Assembly (NCBI RefSeq): GCF_900111765.1
Contig: NZ_FOIB01000004.1
Span: forward strand, 682,001 to 746,000
Source of the DNA: Myxococcus fulvus
Lineage (GTDB): Bacteria > Myxococcota > Myxococcia > Myxococcales > Myxococcaceae
Reading direction: 5' to 3'
DNA length: 64,000 nt
Shown: positions 1 to 8,522 of the stretch, in pieces
Layout of the letters: every line of letters begins with the position of its first letter
Numbering within the stretch: position 1 is the stretch's first letter
Translations under genes and position numbers: made by a program
Notes under the pieces: model-generated
Databases searched by the model: none
Seen by the model: only the letters and a program-made list of their open reading frames with translations
Told to the model about the DNA's origin: nothing

Positions 1-39
1 AAGACGCTCGCCACCTCCCCCGAATACCTGCGCCAGTAG
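1..39 (+). CDS. 3' end of an upstream gene (partial)
   Basis: The first 39 bases read in frame as 12 residues ending SPEYLRQ and then TAG. The next gene starts 21 bases later with its own ribosome binding site, so the two are probably co-transcribed. A C-terminus of the type L-x-S-P-E-[FY] is common in DUF1800 proteins, which are often encoded just before DUF1501 proteins. That identity is an inference from 12 residues and the neighbour only. Confidence 0.5.
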   Translation, partial: KTLATSPEYLRQ

Positions 40-60
40 CGCCCCCAAAGGACCGCCGCC

Positions 61-1731
61 ATGAACCGCCGCCGATTCCTCGCGGGCGCCGCCGCGGGCG
101 CCGCCATCAGCACCCTGGACTGGCTCCGCTTCTTCCGCGCCTTCGGAGTGCCCGGGACGAAGAAGGAGCTGGGCTTCGCCGAGGCCGCCGCCGCCGAGGC
201 CGACAACCCCCGCTTCCTCATCTACTGGTTCCAGGAGGGAGGCTGGGACGGGTACTCGATGTTCAACCCCGTCCACACGCCCAACGACTCCATCCGCGTC
301 ATCCCCGCGGGCGAGCTGCGCCCCACGCCGTCGTGGACGAACCACCGCTACCGCCCCAAGGGCTACGGCGCCTCGCCGCTGGACCCGCCGAGGACGCAGG
401 GCAACATCCAGTACGGCTATCTGGCCCAGGACGGCCTGGACCTGTTCCCGGACCTGGCGGTGGTGTCCAGCCACAACGGCAACACCTTCCACTCGGGCGG
501 ACGGTGGGAGTACCACTACGGCAAGTACAGCGCGTCCCTGTCCGGCAAGCGCAACGCGGACGAGCGCACGGTGATGCAGGCGTTCTGCGAGGCGTACGGC
601 ACGGGCTTCCTGCTGCCCCACGTCTCGTGGCACCGGTGGCTGTCCGACGGTGAGCTGTCCATCCCGTCCTATCCCGAGGGCACCGGCTACTACGAGAAGC
701 TGGGCCCGGTGCACGCGCACACGCTCTACGGCAAGACGCCCGCGGCGATGCGCGAGCGGCTGGCGTCGCTGGGCAACGTGGCGCAGGGCCAGCGCGACGC
801 GCGCATCCGCCAGTTCACCGACAGCCTGCAGGCGAGCTTCCTGGCGGAGAAGAACAGCGAGTCGGTGCGCGCCTTCAACTCCGCGCTCCAGATTCACCGC
901 GCGCTGACGGCCGGCGGCAGCATCAACCTGGACCCGCGCACGCTGTTCACCGACCCCACGCTGCGCGCCGAGTTCGGAATCACGGCGGCGGACGAGGCCA
1001 CCGACTCCTCGTCCATCAACGGCAACCCCGCGCGCACCAAGGAGACGCCGAACACCAACGTCCAGGCGTTGATGACGTACGAGATGATGACGAAGGGGCT
1101 GTCCATCGGCTTCTTCATCGAGAACCGCGGCCTGCGCCAGTTCGACACGCACCGCGACCGCCGCTCCATCATGAACAACAAGGGCCAGACGGAGCAGCGC
1201 GACATGATGCGCAGGAACCTCTGGAACCCGCTCAAGGCGCTGGTGGCGAAGCTCAAGGCCACGCCCTACGGCACCACCGGCAAGAGCTACTACGACTTCA
1301 CCACCATCGTGCTCGCCTCGGAGATGGGCCGCACGATTCAGGGCGACGTGGAGGGCATCATCGCCAAGGCGGGCGTGACGGACGCGCAGAAGTACGAGGA
1401 GATCATGCTCCAGGACTGCTGCCAGCACTGGCGCGTCAACAGCGTGGCCTTCCTGGGCGGCACCGTGCGCGGCAACACGCAGTACGGCCGCGTGGGCAGC
1501 GCGTCACTGGATGGCATCCCGATGATGCCCAACGGCACGCTGGACCCCGCGTACGACGCGGACACGGGCCTGCTGGTGCCGGGGCGGACCAAGAACGCCA
1601 CCAGCTTCGTGTCCGACGCGGGCCACGTCTACGCGACGGCGCTCCACCTGTCCGGGTTGGACCCGGCGGCGCTCAAGGCCGCGGGCAAGGGCAGGAACGA
1701 CCGCCCGCCCATGACGTTCATCAAGCGCTGA
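61..1731 (+). CDS. DUF1501 family secreted protein with Tat-type signal
   Basis: This is a 556-aa exported protein of the DUF1501 group, related to the alkaline phosphatase/sulfatase fold; substrates are generally unknown. The N-terminus has a twin-arginine type signal (RRRF at residues 3-6, then an Ala/Gly-rich stretch), so export in a folded state is likely. Family hallmarks are the GGWDG segment near residue 60, SSHNGNTFHSGG around residues 137-148, and ASEMGRT near residue 420 (the usual form is SEFGRT). The start is supported by AGGA eight bases upstream. It follows a partial gene by 21 bases, which fits the common DUF1800-DUF1501 gene pair. No enzymatic role can be assigned from the sequence. 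Confidence 0.85.
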   Translation: MNRRRFLAGAAAGAAISTLDWLRFFRAFGVPGTKKELGFAEAAAAEADNPRFLIYWFQEGGWDGYSMFNPVHTPNDSIRVIPAGELRPTPSWTNHRYRPKGYGASPLDPPRTQGNIQYGYLAQDGLDLFPDLAVVSSHNGNTFHSGGRWEYHYGKYSASLSGKRNADERTVMQAFCEAYGTGFLLPHVSWHRWLSDGELSIPSYPEGTGYYEKLGPVHAHTLYGKTPAAMRERLASLGNVAQGQRDARIRQFTDSLQASFLAEKNSESVRAFNSALQIHRALTAGGSINLDPRTLFTDPTLRAEFGITAADEATDSSSINGNPARTKETPNTNVQALMTYEMMTKGLSIGFFIENRGLRQFDTHRDRRSIMNNKGQTEQRDMMRRNLWNPLKALVAKLKATPYGTTGKSYYDFTTIVLASEMGRTIQGDVEGIIAKAGVTDAQKYEEIMLQDCCQHWRVNSVAFLGGTVRGNTQYGRVGSASLDGIPMMPNGTLDPAYDADTGLLVPGRTKNATSFVSDAGHVYATALHLSGLDPAALKAAGKGRNDRPPMTFIKR

Positions 1732-1747
1732 AGGCCCGCATGGTGCG

Positions 1748-1779
1748 GGGGCCGCCACCGTGCATCCGGAGGCGGCCCC
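1748..1779. terminator. Hairpin between two convergent genes
   Basis: GGGGCCGCC (1748-1756) pairs perfectly with GGCGGCCCC (1771-1779) around a 14-base loop. It lies 16 bases after the stop of the DUF1501 gene and 16 bases beyond the stop of the convergent selenoprotein gene, so it could end transcription from both sides. There is no run of T after the stem on either strand, so terminator function is only probable. Confidence 0.5.
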
Positions 1780-1795
1780 TAGGACTCCGGCGGAC

Positions 1796-2032
1796 TCAGG
1801 CGTCGAGGACGCGCGCCACCGCGTCCACCACCTCCTGGTCCGTGGGGAAGGCCAGCGACGCCTTCCGGATGACCACCTTGCCGTCGACCGCGACCTCGTA
1901 GCTGCCCGACGGCCCGGGCTTCAGCTCCGCCTCCACATCCAACTCGTCCTTCAACGCGACCGCCGCACGGGCGGCCCTGGGCTTGTAGCCTCAGGAGTTG
2001 CAGTACGTAATCGTGACCTTCTTGTCGGCCAT
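1796..2032 (-). CDS. SelW-like (Rdx family) selenoprotein with in-frame UGA
   Basis: This is a 78-residue thioredoxin-fold selenoprotein of the SelT/SelW/SelH (Rdx, PF10262) type, expected to act in thiol redox reactions. ATG at 2032 follows GAGGAG by seven bases. The frame reads MADKKVTITYCNS, meets TGA at 1991-1993, and continues as GYKPRAARAAVALKDEL through GSYEVAVDGKVV to a C-terminal helix and a TGA at 1796-1798. The reading after the first TGA matches the rest of a SelW protein (C-x-x-U-G-Y-K near the N-terminus, G-x-[FY]-E-V in the middle). A bacterial SECIS-like hairpin follows the codon at the right distance. Sec is residue 14 and its resolving Cys is residue 11. Automated callers would stop at residue 13 or miss the gene. 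The genome must encode selA, selB, selC and selD for this to work; none is in the window. Confidence 0.88.
1958..1976 (-). promoter_or_regulatory. Putative bacterial SECIS element
   Basis: Counting the T of the in-frame TGA (1993) as base 1, bases 18-24 (GGCCGCC) pair with bases 30-36 (GGCGGTC) through seven pairs, one of them G-U. The apical loop is CGTGC. A G sits at the second loop position, 22 bases after the UGA, within the 16-37 base window known for bacterial SECIS elements. It is the expected SelB binding hairpin for Sec insertion. Confidence 0.7.
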
Positions 2033-2204
2033 GGCGTGTCTCCTCGCGCGGGGCTTGGCCCCGTCCCCAAAGAGATAGTGCGTTCGAGGCCCGTGAGCCA
2101 GCCAGGTTGCTCCCCGGGCCGACGGAGGACGCGCCGTGACGAGGGCCCCGCCTCGCGCCGGGAACAGGACGCGCGCCGTCCGCGGCGCTAGGTTCTCCTC
2201 CGCC

Positions 2205-3647
2205 ATGACGGACTTTCGTGAGCGCGTCGCCGCCGCCTATGACGTCGAGTCCTTCCGCCGCGAGGGCCAGCGGCTGGTGGACACGCTGGCGGACTACCTG
2301 GCCCAGGCCGAGCGCGGCGAGGGCCTCCCGGTGTTACCCTGGGCCGCGCCCGCGGTGAGCGTGGACCGCTTCCCCGCCGCCTTCCCCGAGGAGCCCACGG
2401 GCGACTTCGCGGAGCTGGTGGCGCGCGTGCTCTCCGGCTCCAACCACCTGCACCACCCACGCTACGTGGGCCACCAGGTGACGGCCCCCGTGCCGCTCGC
2501 CGCGCTGTGCGACGCCGTCTCCTCGCTGCTCAACAACGGCATGGCCGTGTACGAGATGGGCCCCGTCTCCACCGCCATGGAGCGCAACGTGCTGCGCTGG
2601 ATGGCGGCGCGGCTGGGCCTGCCGGAGACGGCGGACGGCGTGCTCACCTCGGGCGGCTCCCTGGGCAACCTCACCGCCCTGCTCGCGGCCCGCCAGGCCA
2701 AGGCCGGCTATGACGCGTGGAACGAGGGCGCCCACGCGGGGCCGCCGCTCGCGGTGCTGGTGCCCGCCTCCGCCCACTACAGCCTGTCGCGCGCCATCCG
2801 CGTCATGGGCTGGGGCCAGGGCGGCGCCATCCCCGTCGCCGTGGACGAGCGCTTCCGCCTGCGCCCCGACGCGCTCGGCCCCGCGCTGGAGTCCGCCACG
2901 CGACAGGGCCGCAAGGTCATCGCCGTCGTCGCCAGCGCGGGCTCCACCGCCACCGGCGCGTTCGACCCGCTGGAGCCCGTGGCGGACTTCTGCGAGCGCC
3001 ACGGCCTGTGGTTCCACGTGGACGCCGCGCACGGCGCCTCCGCCGCGCTCAGCGCCGCCCACCGCCACCAGGTGCGCGGAATCGCCCGCGCGGACTCCGT
3101 CGTCTGGGACGCGCACAAGGGCCTGCTCATGCCCGCGCTGGTGACGGCGGTGCTCTTCCGCGACGGCGCGCGCTCCTTCGAGTCCTTCGCCCAGGAGGCC
3201 AGCTACCTCTTCGGCGACACCGAGCGCCCGTGGAGCGACGTGGCCCTGCGCACGATGGAGTGCACCAAGGAGATGATGGCGCTCAAGCTGTACGCGTGCC
3301 TGAGCGTGCTGGGCACCCGCCTGTTCGCCGACGCGGTGACGGAGTCCTACGCCCTCACCCGCCGCTTCGCCGAGCGGCTCTCCCAGGCCGGCGACTTCCA
3401 GGTCCCCGTCCCGCCCGACTGCAACATCCTCTGCTTCCGCCATACCCCCGAGCACGTGCCGCCCGAGGCCTGGGACGCGCTGCAGGGCCGCCTGCGCGAG
3501 CGGCTGGTGACGCGCGGAGACTTCTACCTGGTGCAGACGAAGCTGCCCCAGGGCGTGTTCCTGCGCGTCACCGTCATCAACCCGCTCACCACCGACGCGG
3601 ACCTGGACGCCTTGATGGAGGCGCTCAGGACGGCAGCTCGACGGTGA
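2205..3647 (+). CDS. PLP-dependent group II decarboxylase
   Basis: This 480-aa protein belongs to the pyridoxal-phosphate amino acid decarboxylase family (aromatic amino acid, glutamate and diaminobutyrate decarboxylases). The N-terminal part has the family helix (RREGQRLVDTLADYL). The PLP ring aspartate is in HVDAAHG (D273) and the Schiff-base lysine is in WDAHKG (K305). SGGSLGNLTAL is the usual phosphate-contact loop. I chose ATG at 2205 because homologous proteins begin just ahead of this helix; a longer reading from 2136 adds a basic, unrelated leader. The substrate cannot be told from the sequence. The 3' end overlaps the convergent kinase gene by 23 bases. Confidence 0.88.
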   Translation: MTDFRERVAAAYDVESFRREGQRLVDTLADYLAQAERGEGLPVLPWAAPAVSVDRFPAAFPEEPTGDFAELVARVLSGSNHLHHPRYVGHQVTAPVPLAALCDAVSSLLNNGMAVYEMGPVSTAMERNVLRWMAARLGLPETADGVLTSGGSLGNLTALLAARQAKAGYDAWNEGAHAGPPLAVLVPASAHYSLSRAIRVMGWGQGGAIPVAVDERFRLRPDALGPALESATRQGRKVIAVVASAGSTATGAFDPLEPVADFCERHGLWFHVDAAHGASAALSAAHRHQVRGIARADSVVWDAHKGLLMPALVTAVLFRDGARSFESFAQEASYLFGDTERPWSDVALRTMECTKEMMALKLYACLSVLGTRLFADAVTESYALTRRFAERLSQAGDFQVPVPPDCNILCFRHTPEHVPPEAWDALQGRLRERLVTRGDFYLVQTKLPQGVFLRVTVINPLTTDADLDALMEALRTAARR

Positions 3648-6120
3648 ACTCGCTGCCGACGCCGGGCTCGGACGCCACCGAGACGACGCCGCCCAGCACC
3701 GACACCATCTCCCGCACCAGCGTCAGCCCCAGCCCCACGCCCGGCTTGGACTTGTGCTCCAGCGGCTCCAGGTGTGAGAAGGGCTCGAAGATGTGGGCCT
3801 GCTCGGAGCGGGGGATGCCCGGCCCGGTGTCGCGCACCCTGAGGCGCCAGCCCTGGGGCCGCGCCTCCACCGCCACCGACACCCCGCCCTGCTCGGTGTA
3901 CTTCACCGCGTTGGACACCAGGTTGAGCAGCACCATCTGGACGATGCGCGGGTCCGTGCGCGCCACCGCCTGCCCCCGGGGCCGGTCCCACTCGAGCGCC
4001 AGCCCCTTGCGCCGCGCCTCCAGCCGCGCCTCCTCCACCACCTCGTCCACCACCTCGCCCAGGTCCACCGTCTCGCGCCGCACCACCAGCCGGCCCTCCT
4101 CCAGCTGGTTGTACTGGAGCACCATCTCCACCATGTCGCGCAGCCGCAGCGTGGAGCGGTGCATCCGGTCGAACATGTCCAGCGCCCGGGGCGGCAGCCC
4201 TCCCAGCTCCCGCTGCAGCGCGTGCTGGGTGAGCTGCAACACCGACAGCGGCGTGCGCAGCTCGTGCGACACCAACTGCAGCAGCGTGCTGCGCGACGCG
4301 CTGGCGCGCTCGGTGGTCTCCAGCGCCACCTCCAGCTGCCGCTTGCGCATGCCCAATTCGCGCGCCATCGCCTCCAGGTCCACCGAGCGCGCGGCGAGCA
4401 GCCCCTGCAGCACCTCGCGCGTGCGCTTCATCACGGCCAGGTTCGTCACCCGCGCCACCAGCTCCTCGGACACGAAGGGCTTCACCACGTAGTCCTGCGC
4501 GCCGCCCCGCAGCAGGTCCACCCGCAGCGCGTCATCCGCGCGCGCGGTGAGCAGCAGGATGGGCGTGGACTCCAGCCCCGGGCGCGTGCGCACCGCGCGC
4601 ACCAGCTGGTCTCCCCCCATGCGCGGCATCATCAAGTCGCTGACGATGACGTCCGGCATCATCCGCTCCGCCTTCGCCAACCCCTCCAGGCCGTCCTCCG
4701 CGGTGGCCACCTGGAAGTCCTTCGCCAGCGTGTCCACCACGTAGCGGCGCATCTCCTGGGTGTCCTCCACCACCAGCACGCGCGGCCGGCTCGAGTCATC
4801 CGCCCGCGTGGCCACCACCACCTCGCGCGCGGGCGGCCGGAGCACGTCCAGCTCCGCCTGCGCCGCCTCGACGTCCACCTCGTGCGCCGGGGCGTCCGCG
4901 CGCGCCGCGAGCTTCACGCCCGTGGGCGCGAGCAGCGGCAGCTCCACCACGAAGCGCGCGCCGCCACCCGGGCGCTCCTCCACCCAGATGCGCCCCTCGT
5001 GCAGCGCCACGAAGTCCCGGGCGATGGCCAGCCCCAGCCCCGTGCCCCCGGTGTCGCGCGTGGTGGCCGCGTCCCCCTGACGGAAGCGCTCGAAGATGCT
5101 CTCGCGCTGCTCGACGGGCACGCCCGGCCCGCTGTCCTCCACCACCAGCCGCCCCTGGCCCGACTCCGCGCTCACCGCCACGCGGATGTGCCCGCCCTCG
5201 GGCGTGAACTTGGCCGCGTTGGACAGGAGGTTGAGCACCACGCGCTCCACCTTCTCCGGGTCCACCTGCGCCGGCAGCATCGCGGGCAGCTCCAGCGCGA
5301 AGTCCAGCTGGCGCTCGGCCACCAGTCCCTCGAAGTTCTCCGCGCCCAGCCGCACCAGCCGCGCCAGGTCCACCTCCTCGTACGACAGCCGCATCTGCCC
5401 CGCGTCCAGCTTCGCCACGTCGAGCAGCGCGTTGACGTGCCTCAGCAGCACGCGCGCGTTGCGGCGCACCACCTCCAAATCCCGGTGCGCCGCGTCCGGC
5501 AGCGTGCCCTGCTGGAGCAGCCGGTCCACCGGCCCCAGGATGAGCGTCAGCGGCGTGCGCAGCTCATGGCTGACGTTGGCGAAGAAGCCGGTGCGCTGGG
5601 CCTCGGAGGCCTTCAGCTTCGCGTACAGCGTCTCCAGCTCCCGGGAGCTCTTCTCCAGTTGCACCCGGCGCTCCTCCGACAGCCGCGCCGCCTCCGTCAC
5701 CTCCACCACCCGCCCGCGCAGCGGCACCAGGTACATGCCCGTGGCCACCGAGGCCACCGCCGTCACCACCTTGATGCCGCCCCCCAGGTAGTAGGCCGAA
5801 TACCAGACGTTCCACACCTCCATCAGGTGCGTCAGCCCACACGCGCCGATGAAGACCCCGAACGACAGAATCATCCCCCCGAAGGGCAGCCGCGCCCGCC
5901 GCACCAGCGCGTACAGCGTCAGCGAGATGAAGAAGTACGCCGCGCCGATGAGCGTGTCCGACAGGACATGCATCGCCACCAGGTCCTGTTTCCACAGGTA
6001 GCAGTGCCCGTGCGGCATGTTCCAGGCACCGTAGAAGAAGTCCCGAAGACCCTCTGTGAGTTGGGAGAACCGCTCCAGGGAAACAGCGCCGCGCACCGCA
6101 TGTCCGAGCTGGTCGTTCAT
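3625..6120 (-). CDS. Hybrid histidine kinase with ethylene-receptor-like sensor domain
   Basis: This is an 831-aa membrane sensor kinase. Residues about 40-135 form three membrane helices that match the ethylene-binding domain of plant ETR1: D55 and Y62 (SDTLIGAAYF), C94 and H98 (CGLTH), and K117 (IKVVTAV) fall at nearly the same spacing as ETR1 D25, Y32, C65, H69 and K91. The Cys and His are the copper ligands in ETR1. A coiled coil leads to a first HisKA/HATPase module (SHELRTPL, H185), a receiver domain (VSDLMMPRMGG), then a second complete HisKA/HATPase module ending at the C-terminus. ATG at 6120 has AAGGGAA upstream; a start at 6222 adds a non-homologous leader. Such sensors are known in many bacteria, and the ligand is usually unproven. 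No response-regulator gene adjoins it. Confidence 0.9.
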   Translation of the reverse strand: MNDQLGHAVRGAVSLERFSQLTEGLRDFFYGAWNMPHGHCYLWKQDLVAMHVLSDTLIGAAYFFISLTLYALVRRARLPFGGMILSFGVFIGACGLTHLMEVWNVWYSAYYLGGGIKVVTAVASVATGMYLVPLRGRVVEVTEAARLSEERRVQLEKSSRELETLYAKLKASEAQRTGFFANVSHELRTPLTLILGPVDRLLQQGTLPDAAHRDLEVVRRNARVLLRHVNALLDVAKLDAGQMRLSYEEVDLARLVRLGAENFEGLVAERQLDFALELPAMLPAQVDPEKVERVVLNLLSNAAKFTPEGGHIRVAVSAESGQGRLVVEDSGPGVPVEQRESIFERFRQGDAATTRDTGGTGLGLAIARDFVALHEGRIWVEERPGGGARFVVELPLLAPTGVKLAARADAPAHEVDVEAAQAELDVLRPPAREVVVATRADDSSRPRVLVVEDTQEMRRYVVDTLAKDFQVATAEDGLEGLAKAERMMPDVIVSDLMMPRMGGDQLVRAVRTRPGLESTPILLLTARADDALRVDLLRGGAQDYVVKPFVSEELVARVTNLAVMKRTREVLQGLLAARSVDLEAMARELGMRKRQLEVALETTERASASRSTLLQLVSHELRTPLSVLQLTQHALQRELGGLPPRALDMFDRMHRSTLRLRDMVEMVLQYNQLEEGRLVVRRETVDLGEVVDEVVEEARLEARRKGLALEWDRPRGQAVARTDPRIVQMVLLNLVSNAVKYTEQGGVSVAVEARPQGWRLRVRDTGPGIPRSEQAHIFEPFSHLEPLEHKSKPGVGLGLTLVREMVSVLGGVVSVASEPGVGSEFTVELPS

Positions 6121-6317
6121 GGCGTTCCCTTCCACTGTCACGCATGGCGGGGGCCCCCACGGCCACTCCCCCGGAGGAAGTATTCCATGCAAAACAGGTG
6201 ACTCTTGCCACCCCCATCTCACACCGGGGCGAGGGGAAAGGGCATGAGACGTGGGTACACGCGCCGGGTGCTGGACAGTCGCCCCCCGGGTCGAAATGCG
6301 ATAGAGCCCGAGCCGCC

Positions 6318-7037
6318 ATGCTCGTCTCCCTGGTCATCCCCGTCTACAACGAGATTCCCACCCTGGCGGAGCTCCTGCGCCGCTGCATCGCGGTCGACTT
6401 CCCCAAGGAGATTGTCCTCGTGGACGATTGCTCCCGGGACGGAAGCCGGGAGCTGCTGCAGCAGCTCGCCGAGCAGGGTGTGGGGCTGTTGGGGGGCACG
6501 CCGAAGAACCGCAACGAAATCCGGGTGCTGTTCCAGGAGCAGAACCAGGGCAAGGGCGCCGCGCTGCGGCGAGGCTTCGCCGAGGCCACCGGGGACATCA
6601 TCCTCGTGCAGGACGCGGACCTGGAGTACGACCCGCGCGACATCCCCCGGGTGATTCAGCCCATCCTGGACGGGGAGGCCGACGTCGTCTTCGGCAGCCG
6701 CTTCACGGGGACGCCCCGCCGGGTGCTGTACTTCTGGCACACGGTGCTCAACAACCTGCTGACCACGCTCTCCAACATGACGAGCGGGCTGAACCTCACC
6801 GACATGGAGACCTGCTACAAGGCCTTCCGCGCCGAGGTCCTGCGCTCCGTCGAGGTGGAGGAGAACCGCTTCGGCTTCGAGCCCGAAATCACCGCCAAGG
6901 TGGCCCGCGGCAACTGGCGCATCTACGAGGTGCCCATCAGCTACCACGGGCGCACGTACGAGGAGGGCAAGAAGATTGGCTGGAAGGACGGCGTGCGCGC
7001 CCTCTACGTCATCGGCAAGTACGCGCTGAAGCGCTAG
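6318..7037 (+). CDS. Family 2 glycosyltransferase (DPM1/DPG-synthase-like)
   Basis: This 239-aa cytoplasmic glycosyltransferase has a GT-A fold. It shows the nucleotide-sugar binding start (VIPVYNE), VDDCSRDGS, the metal-binding QDADLEYDP and GSRFTG, with no C-terminal membrane helices. The pattern is closest to single-domain polyprenyl-phosphate mannose or glucose synthases. ATG at 6318 begins directly at the first beta strand; longer readings upstream have no similarity. The gene stands alone between the divergent kinase and a convergent lipoprotein gene. The acceptor is unknown; a lipid-linked sugar for envelope glycan is the likeliest product. Confidence 0.85.
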   Translation: MLVSLVIPVYNEIPTLAELLRRCIAVDFPKEIVLVDDCSRDGSRELLQQLAEQGVGLLGGTPKNRNEIRVLFQEQNQGKGAALRRGFAEATGDIILVQDADLEYDPRDIPRVIQPILDGEADVVFGSRFTGTPRRVLYFWHTVLNNLLTTLSNMTSGLNLTDMETCYKAFRAEVLRSVEVEENRFGFEPEITAKVARGNWRIYEVPISYHGRTYEEGKKIGWKDGVRALYVIGKYALKR

Positions 7038-7120
7038 TCGCGGGACGGGGTGACCTCCCGGGTCGTCCGGCGCGGGCCTCGCGTGCACGAGGTCCGCCCG
7101 GAGACACTCCCGCTTCACGG

Positions 7121-7792
7121 CTAGCGTCGGGTGCCGCTGTCACTGGTGCCCGAGGGTCCCGCGTTGGTGCCCGTGGTGCCGCCGGTGCTGCTGTTGTCGA
7201 GCCCCGCGCCCGAGCCGCCGGTGCCGCCGGTCGTGTTCGGGTTGCCGGTGCTGGTGCCGCTCGCGCCCGTGCCACCAGTGCCGCCCGGGCTGGTGCCGCT
7301 GGTGGCCGGGTCGTTCGTGCTGCTCGTGCCCGTCGTCCCCGTGGTGTCCGTCCCGCTCGCGCCGCTGCCACCCGCGCCCGTGCCGCTGATGTCGGAGCCG
7401 GTGCTGCCCGAGCTGGTGCCGCTGCCGCCCGCGCCCGTGCCGCTGAGGTCGGAGCCCGTGCCGCTCGAGCCCGAGCCGGTGCTGCTGCCGCCCGCGCCCG
7501 TACCGTAGACACCGGAGCCGGTGCTGCCCGGTTGGGTGCCCGAGCCCTGGACATCGGAGCTGCTGCCGCTGCCCCCGATGCCGTCGTTGCTCGAGCCCGC
7601 ACCGCTGTTGTCCTGCGTGGAGCCACTCGGGACGGCGTCCTGCGAGCCCCCCGTCATCTCCGTCGTGCTGCCCGAGCCACCCGTGCCCTGCTCGTCGCGT
7701 GCATCGGAGGACTGCCGGGACTCACAGGCCCAGCCCAGCGCCATCGCCGGCACCAGCGCGCCAATCAACCACCCTCTTCGGAAATCTTTCAT
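7121..7792 (-). CDS. Gly/Ser/Thr-rich low-complexity lipoprotein
   Basis: This is a 223-aa predicted exported protein of unknown function. It starts MKDFRRGWLIGALVP and has a signal-peptide hydrophobic core followed by Cys23 (GWAC), an imperfect lipobox. Almost everything after that is low-complexity Gly, Ser, Thr and Asp, including two near copies of TGSD-[LI]-SGTGAGGSG about 19 residues apart. GGGGAA upstream supports ATG at 7792; the longer reading to 8047 has no signal peptide. Such sequences are expected to be unstructured and surface-exposed or spacer-like. Strong strand asymmetry makes the opposite strand look open too, but only this strand has a signal peptide. Confidence 0.65.
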   Translation of the reverse strand: MKDFRRGWLIGALVPAMALGWACESRQSSDARDEQGTGGSGSTTEMTGGSQDAVPSGSTQDNSGAGSSNDGIGGSGSSSDVQGSGTQPGSTGSGVYGTGAGGSSTGSGSSGTGSDLSGTGAGGSGTSSGSTGSDISGTGAGGSGASGTDTTGTTGTSSTNDPATSGTSPGGTGGTGASGTSTGNPNTTGGTGGSGAGLDNSSTGGTTGTNAGPSGTSDSGTRR

Positions 7793-7991
7793 GGTCGTGT
7801 TCCCCACCACTGTGGACCACTCAATCTGAAACCGATGGACCCGGGCGACAGGGGCGCGGCGATGGGCGTCGGGCCGCCGCTCGGAGAGCAGGACGCCCAG
7901 GCACAACGCCCCTTCCGTGGACTGAGCGGCAAGGGAGCGTGCTTGCGCGACACGGGCGCCTCCCCGCGCGAGGCGGTGGGCGCCACGGTGC

Positions 7992-8522
7992 TCAACCGAC
8001 GTGAAGGGGACGCAAGGGGCGGCTCCCTCGGGCCCGGGGGTGCTCACGGCCCGCGCGGACCCACGCGCCGCCCACGAGCAGCAGCACGACGCCGAACGCG
8101 AGGAAGCCCAGGTCCCACGCGAGCTGGTGGGGTCCGGGCTTCACGTGGTGCAGCCCGAGGAACTGGTGGTCGATGAGGCCCTCGACGACGTTGAACAGGC
8201 CCCAGCCCATGAGCGCGCCGCCCAGGAGCACGCGCCCGCTCCAGGGGACGTCCGCGCGCGTCCCGGCGCGCCACAGCAGCGCGAGCCCCGTGGCCGTCGT
8301 CAGCCACGTGAAGGCGTGGAAGAGGCCATCCCAGAACATGTTCACCTTGGAGCTGACCAGGTCCATGACGGGCACCTGGCTCGCGAGCATGTTGTGCCAC
8401 TGGAGTATCTGGTGCAGCAGGATGCCGTCGACGAAGCCCCCCATGCCCACGCCCAACAGCAGCGCGGCGGCGAGCAGCGGACGCCGGTTGCCGACGACTT
8501 CGTTCCCCTGGCTCGGGCTCAC
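7992..8522 (-). CDS. DUF2243 family membrane protein
   Basis: This 176-aa integral membrane protein is of the DUF2243 family, usually found near cytochrome oxidase or copper genes; the function is unknown. Characteristic blocks are GGFVDGILLHQILQWHN, DGLFHAFTW and GLFNVVEGLIDHQFLG with repeated conserved histidines, on four hydrophobic segments. I chose GTG at 8522: it has AGGAGG seven bases upstream and overlaps the stop of the preceding gene in a GTGA arrangement, so the two genes are translationally coupled. A longer ATG reading from 8612 would run inside the upstream gene. Confidence 0.85.
   Translation of the reverse strand: MSPSQGNEVVGNRRPLLAAALLLGVGMGGFVDGILLHQILQWHNMLASQVPVMDLVSSKVNMFWDGLFHAFTWLTTATGLALLWRAGTRADVPWSGRVLLGGALMGWGLFNVVEGLIDHQFLGLHHVKPGPHQLAWDLGFLAFGVVLLLVGGAWVRAGREHPRARGSRPLRPLHVG

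Noticed and set aside
7009-8047. Low-complexity frames on both strands around the Gly/Ser/Thr lipoprotein
   Set aside because: Only the minus frame from 7792 has a signal peptide and a ribosome binding site; the rest follow from the repetitive composition.
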